A DNA stretch of 37,259 bases from Cupriavidus basilensis (GTDB taxonomy: Bacteria; Pseudomonadota; Gammaproteobacteria; Burkholderiales; Burkholderiaceae), in the NCBI RefSeq assembly GCF_029335485.1, contig NZ_JARJLM010000654.1, positions 1-37,259 on the forward strand. Direction: 5' to 3'. The first letter of the stretch is position 1. Each line of letters begins with the position of its first letter. The position numbers were made by a program, and so were the translations under genes. Below, in pieces: positions 1-8,251 of this stretch. The notes under the pieces were generated by a model. It saw nothing but the letters and a program-made list of their open reading frames with translations, had not been told where the DNA came from and made no database searches.

Positions 1-36
1 TCGCGAGCGCTGGCGCCGCACGGCCCTGCAGCGATG

Positions 37-951
37 TCAGGCCGCCTTTGTATAGCGCCCGCCCGGCACTTCCTCTGCCGCTGCCTGCGCATCCTGAAGC
101 ACGAAGTCGAACTTCGCACGCGTGAAGGGCGCGGTGACGCCCAGGGAGGCGTAAGCCGACACATCGTCGACCTTATCGAGAGACACGATCAAGCCCCCAC
201 GCGTGGCGAAGGCGAAATCGTCGTCGATAAAGGTATCGCCGGGAATATTGATCTGAGTCGTCAGCGCGCGCTTGCCGGCCGCGGAGACCATAAAATGGAT
301 GTGGGCCGGGCGGTTGCCGTGGCGGCCCAGCAACGCGAAGAGCTCGGAGACCGGGCTGTCCGGCGGGATGGCGTAGCCCGGCGGCAAGAAACTGCGGAAG
401 CGATAGTTGCCCTCGGCATCGGTTTCGATACGGCGGCGGAGATTGTATTCCGGCTGCGACGGATCGAAATGCGAATACCGGCCCAGTTCATTGCAGTGCC
501 AGACATCGACCAGCGCGTCGGGCACCGGCTGGCCATCCAGGCCAAGCACACGGCCTTCCATCACAAACGTCTCTCCCTTACCTTCGTTGCCTTCATCCAG
601 CCGCACCTCCCTTTGATACAACGGTGCTCCGGCGATATACAACGGCCCCTCGATGGCACGCGGGGTGCCAAGCGCGCGGCTTGCAGCCAAATCGGCTTCG
701 TCTTCGCGAATATCCAGCAGGCGGTCAAAGCCGAGGCCGGCGGTAATCAGTCCGACCATGCCGGCTTCACCCAACTGCGACAACCATTTTGCCGCGGCCC
801 AGAATTCATCCGGCTTGACGTCGAAATCGTCGATCGTGTGGAATAGATCGCCCACGATCCGCGCAGTAATGGCTCGCACCCGTTCGTTGCCAGGGGAAAT
901 CTGCCTGGATTTGACATGGTCCAGTAATTCTTGCGTAGTGAACTCTGACAT
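37..951 (-). CDS. catA: Catechol 1,2-dioxygenase (intradiol)
   Basis: This 304-residue protein should cleave catechol to cis,cis-muconate, the first step of the ortho (beta-ketoadipate) pathway in the cytoplasm. The non-haem Fe(III) ligands expected of the family are visible: Tyr159 (GRYSHF), Tyr193 (PGYAIP), His217 and His219 (RPAHIHF), with spacing like that of known CatA enzymes. The N-terminal helical dimerisation domain (about residues 1-100) precedes the catalytic beta-sandwich. The length favours catechol over chlorocatechol dioxygenases, which are about 250 residues; a hydroxyquinol dioxygenase is the main alternative. ATG at 951 follows a good GAGGAG ribosome site. No catB, catC or catR is adjacent inside the window. 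The upstream DNA is a scarred non-coding stretch, so this copy may be separated from its original regulator. Confidence 0.88.
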   Translation of the reverse strand: MSEFTTQELLDHVKSRQISPGNERVRAITARIVGDLFHTIDDFDVKPDEFWAAAKWLSQLGEAGMVGLITAGLGFDRLLDIREDEADLAASRALGTPRAIEGPLYIAGAPLYQREVRLDEGNEGKGETFVMEGRVLGLDGQPVPDALVDVWHCNELGRYSHFDPSQPEYNLRRRIETDAEGNYRFRSFLPPGYAIPPDSPVSELFALLGRHGNRPAHIHFMVSAAGKRALTTQINIPGDTFIDDDFAFATRGGLIVSLDKVDDVSAYASLGVTAPFTRAKFDFVLQDAQAAAEEVPGGRYTKAA

Positions 952-1611
952 TCTTTATCTCCTCGTGTGTTGAAATTCGGCAGGACTTCTGTTGCCCTGG
1001 CATCCTTCCATCGCTTCCCGCCAGCATTGCTGGCAATGGACGCTGCCGGTAGCGCGCGATCGCCGCCGCCAGCGTGCCTTCGCTCAACACTGCTTCGGCT
1101 TTCCAGAAATTCTTCCTCATCGAGTCGAATTCCCTGGGTGGCCAATGGCGCGATCGCTCCCTGAGTCAAGGTTAGAGGGACGCGCGATGGGGGTAAATTC
1201 GTCCTGCCACTTAAAGCGATACGTAGGATTACCTATAGGGAATACACTACTCCCCGTTGATCCTTGATGGCCAGTTCGCCTGACTGCTCGACGCCGGCTG
1301 CCTGGCCCCCAAGCCGCTCTCGCCTGCACGCGGCGCGCTACCGCTGGCTGCTGAGCGTGCTGTACCTTGGTGGCTTGCGCGCGCCCGAGGTGGCCAGCAC
1401 GCGCATGGGTGCGTTCTTCTGCCGGCGTGACGACCATGGCCTGTGGCCTACGATGTGGAAAAACGTCCGCCCATTTGCCAGCATCCAGAAGGCCGCGCCG
1501 GCCGGCTCCAGAATCCAGCCGCCCTGCCCGTCCCGAACCCGGTTCCACCCGTTACCTGAGTATCTCGCTTTCCACGCGATCTTCCTTCTGTGGCAAAACG
1601 CAGGCCAGGCG
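952..1611. other. Gene-poor scar between catA and a LysR gene
   Basis: No intact gene is supported in these 660 bases. The part next to catA should hold the catA promoter and leader; I see no convincing LysR-type operator. The middle carries a recombinase fragment, annotated separately. Short open frames on both strands here match nothing I recognise. Confidence 0.6.
1264..1450 (+). pseudogene. Tyrosine recombinase (phage integrase family) fragment
   Basis: From about base 1324 the plus-strand translation reads HAARYRWLLSVLYLGGLR, then APEVASTRMGAFFCRRD. This resembles the start of the catalytic domain of tyrosine recombinases, where a conserved Arg sits in a 'GLR-x-SE' context (here GLRAPEV). 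After the CRRD segment (about 1430) the similarity stops, and the rest of the catalytic domain (His-x-x-Arg and the Tyr nucleophile) is absent. The piece is therefore a dead remnant of an integrase gene, probably a scar of a past mobile-element event between the regulator gene and catA. Recognition is by sequence pattern only, and the exact ends are uncertain. Confidence 0.6.
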
Positions 1612-2574
1612 TCAGCAGCCCGCCCTGCTCACCCGGGCCGGCCACTGCCCGTCGGCGATCAGCGCGCGAACCGTTTCCATCAGCAGGTCCAGCACGGCCG
1701 AGACCGCGATCGACGGCGGCATGGTGGCGGAGCGGCACAGGTAGACCGGGCGCGACATGCCCGGATGGGTGATGCGCGCCGCTGACAGCAAGCCATCGTG
1801 CAGTTCCGCGCAGACCGATGCGTAGGAAAGGATCGTGCACCCCACGCCTGCCGCGGCAAGATTGATGAGCTGCGGGATGGCGTTGACCTCCGCCAGCACC
1901 GGGAGTTCGACCTGATGGGCGCGCAGATAGCCATCGATCAAGGTCCGCAGGCCATGCTCGCCCGCAGGCAGGATCATGGGGAAGCGGTGGAGGTCCTTGA
2001 GCCGGACTGTCTTCGTCAGGCCGGCTCCGGGCTTGCGCGCATCGGCGAACTGCCCCGGGGGGGCCAGCAGGACCAGATCCTCGTCGACCACATGCTCGAA
2101 CAGCAGGCCGGAGCCGGCATCCGCGCGGAAGGTCAGGCCGATATCGATGCGCCCGCTCAGCAGATGATCCGGGATATACCCGGTGCTGAGCTCCACCACC
2201 TGCAACCGGACCTTTGGCCAGCGCCGGATGGCTTCGCGCACCAGCGGCACGGTCAGGATCTTCGCCATGGATTGCGGCAGGCCGATTGCGACCCGGCCGG
2301 AGGGATCGGTCACGAGGTCGCGCACGTCCTCGCAGGCGACGTCGAGCCGCTTGAGGATATCCCTGGCGTGGCTCTCGAACCTCAGCCCCGCCGCGGTGGG
2401 GACGACGCCCTTGTGGCTGCGCATGAAGAGGGCCACGCCCAGTTCCTGCTCGATGTGCTTGATCTGCAGGCTCAGCGCCGGTTGCGCCAGATGCATGTTC
2501 TCCGCGGCCCGGGAAATCGATCCCGCCGACACCACCGCCAGAAAACACCTGAGTCCACGTACATCGATCGACAT
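1612..2574 (-). CDS. LysR-family transcriptional regulator
   Basis: A 320-residue LysR-type regulator. The N-terminal winged helix-turn-helix is at about residues 3-62 (LRCFLAVVSAGSISRAAENM and the following QPALSLQIKHIEQELG), followed by a two-lobed effector-binding domain. ATG at 2574 is chosen because it places the HTH at the usual distance from the N-terminus and follows a GCGGAGA ribosome site; a longer reading from 2610 has no such support. It is transcribed divergently from the Bug/CoA-transferase/hydratase/dehydrogenase operon starting at 2728, so it most likely controls that operon in response to the imported acid or its CoA ester. It lies on the same strand as catA, but the intervening recombinase scar makes control of catA less likely. 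Confidence 0.9.
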   Translation of the reverse strand: MSIDVRGLRCFLAVVSAGSISRAAENMHLAQPALSLQIKHIEQELGVALFMRSHKGVVPTAAGLRFESHARDILKRLDVACEDVRDLVTDPSGRVAIGLPQSMAKILTVPLVREAIRRWPKVRLQVVELSTGYIPDHLLSGRIDIGLTFRADAGSGLLFEHVVDEDLVLLAPPGQFADARKPGAGLTKTVRLKDLHRFPMILPAGEHGLRTLIDGYLRAHQVELPVLAEVNAIPQLINLAAAGVGCTILSYASVCAELHDGLLSAARITHPGMSRPVYLCRSATMPPSIAVSAVLDLLMETVRALIADGQWPARVSRAGC

Positions 2575-2615
2575 GAGCAAGTCTCCGCAAGATCCGGCCG
2601 GGTATATCACAAAAA

Positions 2616-2669
2616 TATACTGAGTATCAAAATACTATCTTGGACATATAGGGTACCGAAGCCCATAGT
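2616..2669 (+). promoter_or_regulatory. Candidate LysR operator and operon promoter
   Basis: In the 153-base divergent region an AT-rich patch unlike its surroundings carries ATACT-g-AGTAT at 2617-2627 and a further ATACT at 2632-2636, a 15-base repeat period. It lies immediately upstream of a possible -35 (TTGGAC, 2640-2645) and a weak -10 (CATAGT, 2664-2669, spacing 18) for the downstream operon. This is the usual arrangement for LysR activators, but no experiment supports it. Confidence 0.4.
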
Positions 2670-2727
2670 AAAGCCAGCTTCCGCGCAATGCACGCGGACG
2701 CCAAGACAGATAATCCACGGAGACGCA

Positions 2728-3702
2728 ATGGGACTCAGCCGCCGTACTTTCCTGACGGGCGCAGCCGCATCCTTGCTCACCCGGCCGCTCCATGCAGATC
2801 AATGGCCGTCGCGGCCGATCCGGCTGGTCGTCCCGTTCGCGGCGGGTGGCCCCGGAGACTTCGTGGCACGCCTGATTGCCATACCGCTGGGCAATCGGCT
2901 CGGCCAGCCGGTGATCGTCGAGAACAAGCCCGGCGCCGGCGGCAATCTCGGCACGCAGAGCGTGCTCGATGCCAAACCCGACGGCTATACGCTGCTGCTC
3001 AACACGGTCGGCATGCACGCCGTCAATCCGCTGCTGTTCCCCGACCTGCGGTTTCGCCCGCAACGCGACCTGGTGGCCATCGGCGTGGTCGCGACGGTGC
3101 CGAACGTGCTTGTGGTGCATCCGGCCAAGCTGGGCGCCAACACCCTGGCGGACCTGGTCCGCGTCGGCAGGCAGCGGCCGGACAATCTCACCTACGCTAC
3201 CTTCGGCGCCGGCAGCTCCCCGCATATCTATGGCGCGCTGCTCCAGAAGGCCGCGGACTTCTCCGCGGTTGCCGTGCCCTACAAGGGCAGCGCGCCGGCA
3301 AGCACCGATGTCATGGCCGGTAATGTGGATTTCCTCTTCGACAGCATGACCACCTCCATCGGCCAGATACACGGCGGCAAGCTGAAAGCGCTGGCGATCA
3401 CCTCCGCTGCGCGTTCGCCCCTGCTACCGGATGTGCCTACGCTCCAGGAGGCCGGCTATCCGGCGCTGGACCTGAAGTTCTGGCTGTCCTTGCAGGCATC
3501 CGCGAAGACGCCGCCCGCCGTTGTCGAGACCCTGCGCCAGGCCGTGGCGCAAAGCGCAAGCGATCCGGCCTATGGCAGCGCGCTGATTGCGCGGGGGGCC
3601 GAGCCGTTTCGCATCGCGCCCGCCGATCTGCAAGCCTATGTGAATCGTGACGCCGCGCGCTGGACGGCCCTGGCCCGCTCCATCGACATCAAGCCCGAAT
3701 AG
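2728..3702 (+). CDS. Bug/TctC-family periplasmic solute receptor
   Basis: A 324-residue tripartite tricarboxylate receptor-family protein that binds a small carboxylate or similar solute in the periplasm. The N-terminus (LSRRTFLTGAAAS) has a twin-arginine-like motif, suggesting Tat export, followed by the mature start DQWPSRPIRLVVPFAAGG. Family landmarks include ENKPGAGGNLG, PDGYTLL, PYKGSAPA and SPLLPDVPTLQEAG. ATG at 2728 is preceded by GGAGA; the frame stays open far upstream, but only this start gives a signal peptide. It opens the operon ahead of a CoA-transferase, so its ligand is probably the acid that is then activated. No TctA/TctB membrane partners are nearby, as is common for orphan Bug proteins. 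Confidence 0.92.
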   Translation: MGLSRRTFLTGAAASLLTRPLHADQWPSRPIRLVVPFAAGGPGDFVARLIAIPLGNRLGQPVIVENKPGAGGNLGTQSVLDAKPDGYTLLLNTVGMHAVNPLLFPDLRFRPQRDLVAIGVVATVPNVLVVHPAKLGANTLADLVRVGRQRPDNLTYATFGAGSSPHIYGALLQKAADFSAVAVPYKGSAPASTDVMAGNVDFLFDSMTTSIGQIHGGKLKALAITSAARSPLLPDVPTLQEAGYPALDLKFWLSLQASAKTPPAVVETLRQAVAQSASDPAYGSALIARGAEPFRIAPADLQAYVNRDAARWTALARSIDIKPE

Positions 3703-3794
3703 CCACCCGGCTTGCCATTGCAACGACACCACGCCGGACCTGCGCCCCCGATCCCGGGCGGGGTCCGCCGCCGACCTGTTCCGGAGACACATTC

Positions 3795-5033
3795 ATGATT
3801 GCATTGCAGGGCATTCGCGTCCTCGATTTGAGCAAGGTGCTTGCCGGCCCCTTGTGCGGGCAGTACCTGGGCGAACTTGGCGCCGAAGTCATCAAGGTCG
3901 AACCGGTCGGCAGCGGCGACGATACGCGCACCTGGCTGCCGCAGGATCGCGGGCAGTCCGCGACCTTTCTCGCCGTCAACCACAACAAGCGCAGCCTCGC
4001 CGTCGACCTCAAGACCGGTGAGGGCAGGCAGATCGTGCAGACGCTGGCGGCCAAGGCGGATGTCGTGCTGCAAGGCTTCGGCGGTGGCGCCGCCGCCAGG
4101 CTCGGCGTGGACTACGACACGCTGTCCGCGCTGAACCCGGCCCTGATCTACTGCGAGATCTCCGGCTACGGACGCACGGGGCCCCTGGGCCAGGAGCCCG
4201 GCTACGACGTCATGCTGCAGGCATTCAGCGGCATGATCAGCACCATGGGCCAGGCCGGCGGCCAGCATGCGCGCGCCAGTTTTTCGCCGGTGGACCTGGG
4301 CACCGGCATGCATGCATTCAGCGGCATCCTGGCCGCGCTGATCGAGCGGCAGAAGACCGGCCGCGGCATGCACCTGGAGGTGTCCCTGCTGGATACGGCC
4401 ATGGGCTTCATGGGATATCTGGCCCAGAACTACTGGCTCAGCGGCAAGGTGCCGCGGCCAATGGGAACCGCGCATCCGGCCATGGCGCCCTACCAGGTGT
4501 TCGACGCGGCCGACGGGCCGGTGATGATCGGCGTCGGCAACGACGCGCAGTGGCGGCGCTTCTGCCCGGTCGCCGGGCTGCAGGATATGGCCGACACACC
4601 GCGCTTCGCCACCAACGCGGCCCGTGTCGAGCACTTCGCCGAAACGGTCGAGATGGTCCAGGCGCGTATCCGGACCCAGCCGGTTGCCTACTGGCTGGAC
4701 GCGCTGCGCAAGGCTGGCGTGGCCTGCTCGCCGATTCACACGCTGGACCAGGCGCTGGACCACCCGCAGGTGGCCGAACGCGCGCTGATCGCCGAGTCCG
4801 AGCATCCGGTGCTGGGCAAGCTCAGGAATATGGGCTTGCCCGTTCGCTTTCGCGGCGGCAGCCGGCAGGTGCACCGCGCGCCGCCTTTGCTCGGCCAGCA
4901 CACGGACGAGATCCTGTTGCAGGCGGGCTATCCCCTCGAGTCCATCGAACGGCTCAAGGCGCACGGCGTGGTTGCCTGCGCCGATACCGGCAACGCCGGC
5001 CGCCCCTCCAAGGCCGCATCACGTCAGGAGTAG
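3795..5033 (+). CDS. Class III CoA-transferase (CaiB/BaiF family)
   Basis: A 412-residue cytoplasmic CoA-transferase, expected to move CoA from a donor acyl-CoA to a carboxylic acid. The N-terminus (LQGIRVLDLSKVLAGPLCGQ, then LGELGAEVIKVEP) is the classic family III opening. The GYGRTGP and PGYDVMLQAFSG motifs follow, with an aspartate in the conserved active-site segment (FSPVDLGTGMHA). Length matches the family. ATG at 3795 follows GGAGA. The gene lies 92 bases after the Bug gene, and its stop overlaps the region of the ribosome site of the hydratase gene, so the genes are co-transcribed. It is the likely activation step for the acid imported by the neighbouring Bug receptors. Acid and donor cannot be read from the sequence. 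Confidence 0.93.
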   Translation: MIALQGIRVLDLSKVLAGPLCGQYLGELGAEVIKVEPVGSGDDTRTWLPQDRGQSATFLAVNHNKRSLAVDLKTGEGRQIVQTLAAKADVVLQGFGGGAAARLGVDYDTLSALNPALIYCEISGYGRTGPLGQEPGYDVMLQAFSGMISTMGQAGGQHARASFSPVDLGTGMHAFSGILAALIERQKTGRGMHLEVSLLDTAMGFMGYLAQNYWLSGKVPRPMGTAHPAMAPYQVFDAADGPVMIGVGNDAQWRRFCPVAGLQDMADTPRFATNAARVEHFAETVEMVQARIRTQPVAYWLDALRKAGVACSPIHTLDQALDHPQVAERALIAESEHPVLGKLRNMGLPVRFRGGSRQVHRAPPLLGQHTDEILLQAGYPLESIERLKAHGVVACADTGNAGRPSKAASRQE

Positions 5034-5035
5034 CC

Positions 5036-5809
5036 ATGCCATCGGTCAACTATGAAGTACGCGACGGGGTCGCGGAAATCCTCCTCGATAGCGCACCGGT
5101 CAATGCCTTGAACGAGGCCATGATCGATGACATGCTGCGCGCGCTGCGGCGCGCGGCCCAGGACGATTCGGTCAGGGCCGTCATCCTGGGCAGCGCCCTG
5201 CCCCGGCGCTTCTGCGCCGGGCTGCGGCTGGATGCGCTGCATGGGGCACCGCCGGCACGCATCTATGGCCTGGTCGACAAGCTGTACAACGAACTGTGCG
5301 ACGCGCAGTTCAACCTCGGCAAGCCGTCCATCGCCGCGGTAAACGGCACCGCCCGCGGCGGCGGCATGACGCTCGCGATCTCCTGCGACATGATCGTTGC
5401 CGCCGAGACGGCTACCTTCGGCTACCCGGAAATCGACGTCGGGCTGACGCCCGCCATCCACTACACGCACCTGCCGCGCGTGATCGGCCGTCACCGGGCA
5501 TTCGACCTGCTCTTCACCGGACGCGCGTTCGATGCCGCCGAGGCCATGTCCCTCGGACTGGTCAGCCGCGTGGTGCCCGAGCAGGACGTCATGCGCGAGG
5601 CCCGGGCGCTCGCCCAGACCTTGTGCGCGAAATCCCCGGTCGTCATGAAGATGGGACGCAAGGCCTTCATGCGCGCCAATGACAACGACTACCGGCGCGG
5701 CGTCGCTACCGCGGTGGAGAGCTTCGGCAATGTGGTGGCGACAGACGACGCGAAGGAAGGTATCGCCGCATTCGTGGAGAAGCGCAAGCCGTCCTGGCAA
5801 GTCCGATAG
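5036..5809 (+). CDS. Enoyl-CoA hydratase/isomerase family protein
   Basis: A 257-residue crotonase-fold protein. The CoA/oxyanion-hole segments are present (RRFCAGLRLDAL at about 57-68 and GTARGGGMTLA at about 104-114). In typical hydratases two glutamates act on water. Here the second is kept (Glu132 in YPEIDVG), but the position of the first is Thr112 (GGGMTLA instead of GG-x-ELA). The enzyme may therefore be an isomerase, a hydratase for an unusual substrate, or another crotonase activity rather than a standard short-chain hydratase. It starts two bases after the CoA-transferase stop, with AGGAG at 5026-5030. Its place between a CoA-transferase and an acyl-CoA dehydrogenase indicates a beta-oxidation-like sequence. 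Confidence 0.9.
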   Translation: MPSVNYEVRDGVAEILLDSAPVNALNEAMIDDMLRALRRAAQDDSVRAVILGSALPRRFCAGLRLDALHGAPPARIYGLVDKLYNELCDAQFNLGKPSIAAVNGTARGGGMTLAISCDMIVAAETATFGYPEIDVGLTPAIHYTHLPRVIGRHRAFDLLFTGRAFDAAEAMSLGLVSRVVPEQDVMREARALAQTLCAKSPVVMKMGRKAFMRANDNDYRRGVATAVESFGNVVATDDAKEGIAAFVEKRKPSWQVR

Positions 5810-5856
5810 CCGATAGCCCGTACTCGCCGCGGACCGCGGCGGTGGAGTCATCAACA

Positions 5857-8211
5857 ATGCGTTATCCGCCCATGCCACATGCATCCGACAGTGAACCTCT
5901 CCTTGCCTTGCGCGAGAGCGTCCGCAGCTTCCTGCGCGACGCGGTGCCGGCGGACATCCGCGCCGCCACGCAGGCCCATTGCCTTGTCACCAAGGAGCAA
6001 GCAGCACGCTGGCAGCGCATCTTGCATGCGCGCGGGTGGGCGGCCCCAGGCTGGCCACCCGAGCACGGCGGCCCGGGCTGGTCGCTGGTGGAGCAGGCGG
6101 TCTTTCGCGAGGAGCTCGCCGCCAGCGACGCGCCGTATGTCGAAAACCTTGGCATCGACACCATCGGCCCCACGCTGATCCGCCATGGAACACCGGAGCA
6201 ATGCCGGCGCTTCCTGCCCGGCATGCTCAGCTTCGATGACTTCTGGGCGCAGGGTTATTCCGAACCCGAGGCCGGTTCCGATCTCGCCTCGCTACGTACC
6301 ACGGCGCGGCGCGACGGCGAGCAATGGGTGGTCAATGGCAGCAAGATCTGGCAAAGCCTGGGGCACTGGGCCAATTGGGCGCTCGTACTGGTGCGTACCG
6401 ATCCGGCGGCGCTACGCAAGCAGAATGGTATCTCCGTGCTGCTGATCGATCTGCACTCCCCCGGCGTGACGATTCGCCCGATCCGCTACATCAATGGTTC
6501 CAACCTCCACGTGCAGATGTTCTTCGACGATGTGCGCGTGCCCGCCGCCAACCTGGTTGGCACCGAGCATGGCGGGTGGGCCATTGCGAAGGGGCTGCTG
6601 GTGATCGAGCGCCTGTTCGTCGCCCGCGTGGCCGAATGCAAGGCCGAGCTGGCCAGCGCCGCGGCACTGGTTGCCGATCAAGGCGAAGAACCGTCCACGG
6701 CGGTGGAGCGGGCCTTGCTTGCGCGCCGCCATGCCGTGCTGGACATCAGAATGCGCGCCCTCGAGGCCGCCTGGTGGCCTGCCGTCCGGCTGGCCGGGCA
6801 AGGCGCGAGCCCGGAACTGGAAGCCTCGCTGCTGAAGCTCGATGGCATTCAACTGCTGCAGGATCTGCATTTGTTCAAGATGGATGCGCTAGGCACCGCC
6901 ACCTTGCCGTTCGACCCCGGTGCGATCGACGGCAAGCCCAGCCCAACGCCGTACTCCGCCATGCATGCCGGCAATCTCACCCTGCATATGTGGCGGTACC
7001 GGGGCAGTTCGCTTGCCGGCGGATCGTCCGAGATTCAGCGCCAGATCATCGCCAGGTCGATCTTCGGCGGCACGACGGAAATCGACCGTCCGCCCACCGG
7101 CCACCTGAGCGAACAGCAGGCCATGATGAGCGATGCCGTGCGCCGGTGGCTGGAAAAGCACTATGGCTTCGCGCACCGGCAGCGGATCGTGGCCGCGCAC
7201 GGCGGCTGCGACGAAGCGGCATGGGCTGGCCTTGCCGGGCTCGGCCTCGCCGGCCTGCTGATTCCCGAGCGCGATGGCGGCCTGGGAGGCACCATCGCCG
7301 ACCTTCTGCCCCTGCTGGAGATCCTGGGCGAATCCCTGGTCGTCGAACCGGTCCTCTGGAGCGCGGTACTTGCCACGCAAGCCGTGCTTGCCCTGCCGTC
7401 CGGCGATGGCCGTGACCGCCTGCTGGCCGTGCTCGCCAGCGGTGAAGGGCGCTGTGCGCTTGCCTGCGACGCTGACAGGTCGCGTTCTCCGATCGTTGCC
7501 CATCGCGACGGCGGGAAATGGCGGCTGGATGGCGCGAACGGCATGGTGATGGGAGGAAGCCAGGCGCAACACCTCGTTGTCGCGGCGCGCCTTGGCGACG
7601 GCGGCCTCGGGTTATTCCACATACCGGCCCACGCCAGCGGTGTCGCCATGCGTGCCTATCAACTCCACGACGGACGCAGCGCATCCGACATGCGTCTGGA
7701 TGGTGTCGCGCTGGCGCCATCCGCACGGCTCGCGGACACCGGACAAGCCACCGCGGCCCTCGACGATGCGTTGGCCCTGACCACGATTGCCTTGTGCGCG
7801 GAGAGCCTTGGCGCCATGCGGCGCGCGCTTGCCCTTACGGTCGAGTACATGCGCACGCGCAAACAGTTTGGCCAGACGCTGTCGGAACAGCAAGCGCTTG
7901 CGCACCGCGTGGTCGACCACTATCGCGCCTGGAATCGCGCGCGCCATCTGGCGCAGGAGGCGATGGCTGGCTGGACCACGGCAGCGCCGGCAGAACGCAA
8001 GCGCCGGACCGCCGCCGCCAAGTACATGACCGGCACGGCTGCCCGCGCCATTGCCTTCGACGTCCTGCAACTGCACGGGGCAATCGGGCTGCAAGACGAA
8101 ACGCCGATCAGTCATTACAGCAAGCGGCTGGTGGCGAACGACCTGCTACTGGGCAATGCGGCAACGCACCTCGGCCGCTTCGTGGCTGCCGGCGCGCAAC
8201 GCGAAGTGTGA
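5857..8211 (+). CDS. Fused two-domain acyl-CoA dehydrogenase
   Basis: A 784-residue flavoprotein made of two complete acyl-CoA dehydrogenase units in tandem: about residues 10-412 (SEPEAGSDLASLRT, SSEIQRQIIARSIFGG) and about 418-784 (MRTRKQFGQTL, QLHGAIGLQDE). Ordinary members are about 380-400 residues. In the first half the usual C-terminal catalytic Glu position is Gly (LAGGSSEIQR), but Glu251 in LLVIERLFVA sits where isovaleryl-CoA dehydrogenase and ChsE4/FadE26-type enzymes carry theirs. The second half shows no evident base but keeps flavin-contact motifs. The pattern resembles heteromeric alpha2beta2 dehydrogenases (FadE26-FadE27, PimC-PimD) joined into one chain. ATG at 5857 is preferred to GTG at 5842 because GGTGGAG lies 9 bases before it. 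Same operon as its neighbours. Confidence 0.92.
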   Translation: MRYPPMPHASDSEPLLALRESVRSFLRDAVPADIRAATQAHCLVTKEQAARWQRILHARGWAAPGWPPEHGGPGWSLVEQAVFREELAASDAPYVENLGIDTIGPTLIRHGTPEQCRRFLPGMLSFDDFWAQGYSEPEAGSDLASLRTTARRDGEQWVVNGSKIWQSLGHWANWALVLVRTDPAALRKQNGISVLLIDLHSPGVTIRPIRYINGSNLHVQMFFDDVRVPAANLVGTEHGGWAIAKGLLVIERLFVARVAECKAELASAAALVADQGEEPSTAVERALLARRHAVLDIRMRALEAAWWPAVRLAGQGASPELEASLLKLDGIQLLQDLHLFKMDALGTATLPFDPGAIDGKPSPTPYSAMHAGNLTLHMWRYRGSSLAGGSSEIQRQIIARSIFGGTTEIDRPPTGHLSEQQAMMSDAVRRWLEKHYGFAHRQRIVAAHGGCDEAAWAGLAGLGLAGLLIPERDGGLGGTIADLLPLLEILGESLVVEPVLWSAVLATQAVLALPSGDGRDRLLAVLASGEGRCALACDADRSRSPIVAHRDGGKWRLDGANGMVMGGSQAQHLVVAARLGDGGLGLFHIPAHASGVAMRAYQLHDGRSASDMRLDGVALAPSARLADTGQATAALDDALALTTIALCAESLGAMRRALALTVEYMRTRKQFGQTLSEQQALAHRVVDHYRAWNRARHLAQEAMAGWTTAAPAERKRRTAAAKYMTGTAARAIAFDVLQLHGAIGLQDETPISHYSKRLVANDLLLGNAATHLGRFVAAGAQREV

Positions 8212-8251
8212 AGTCATCCGGTGATTAAAGATAAAAAAGGAGACAAGGGAC

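Noticed and set aside
806-1169. Minus-strand frames upstream of catA
   Set aside because: They run into catA in other phases; no similarity to catB, catC or a regulator could be recognised.
1798-2727. Upstream extension of the first Bug gene
   Set aside because: The frame stays open over the LysR gene in antisense, but only ATG 2728 has a ribosome site and a signal peptide.
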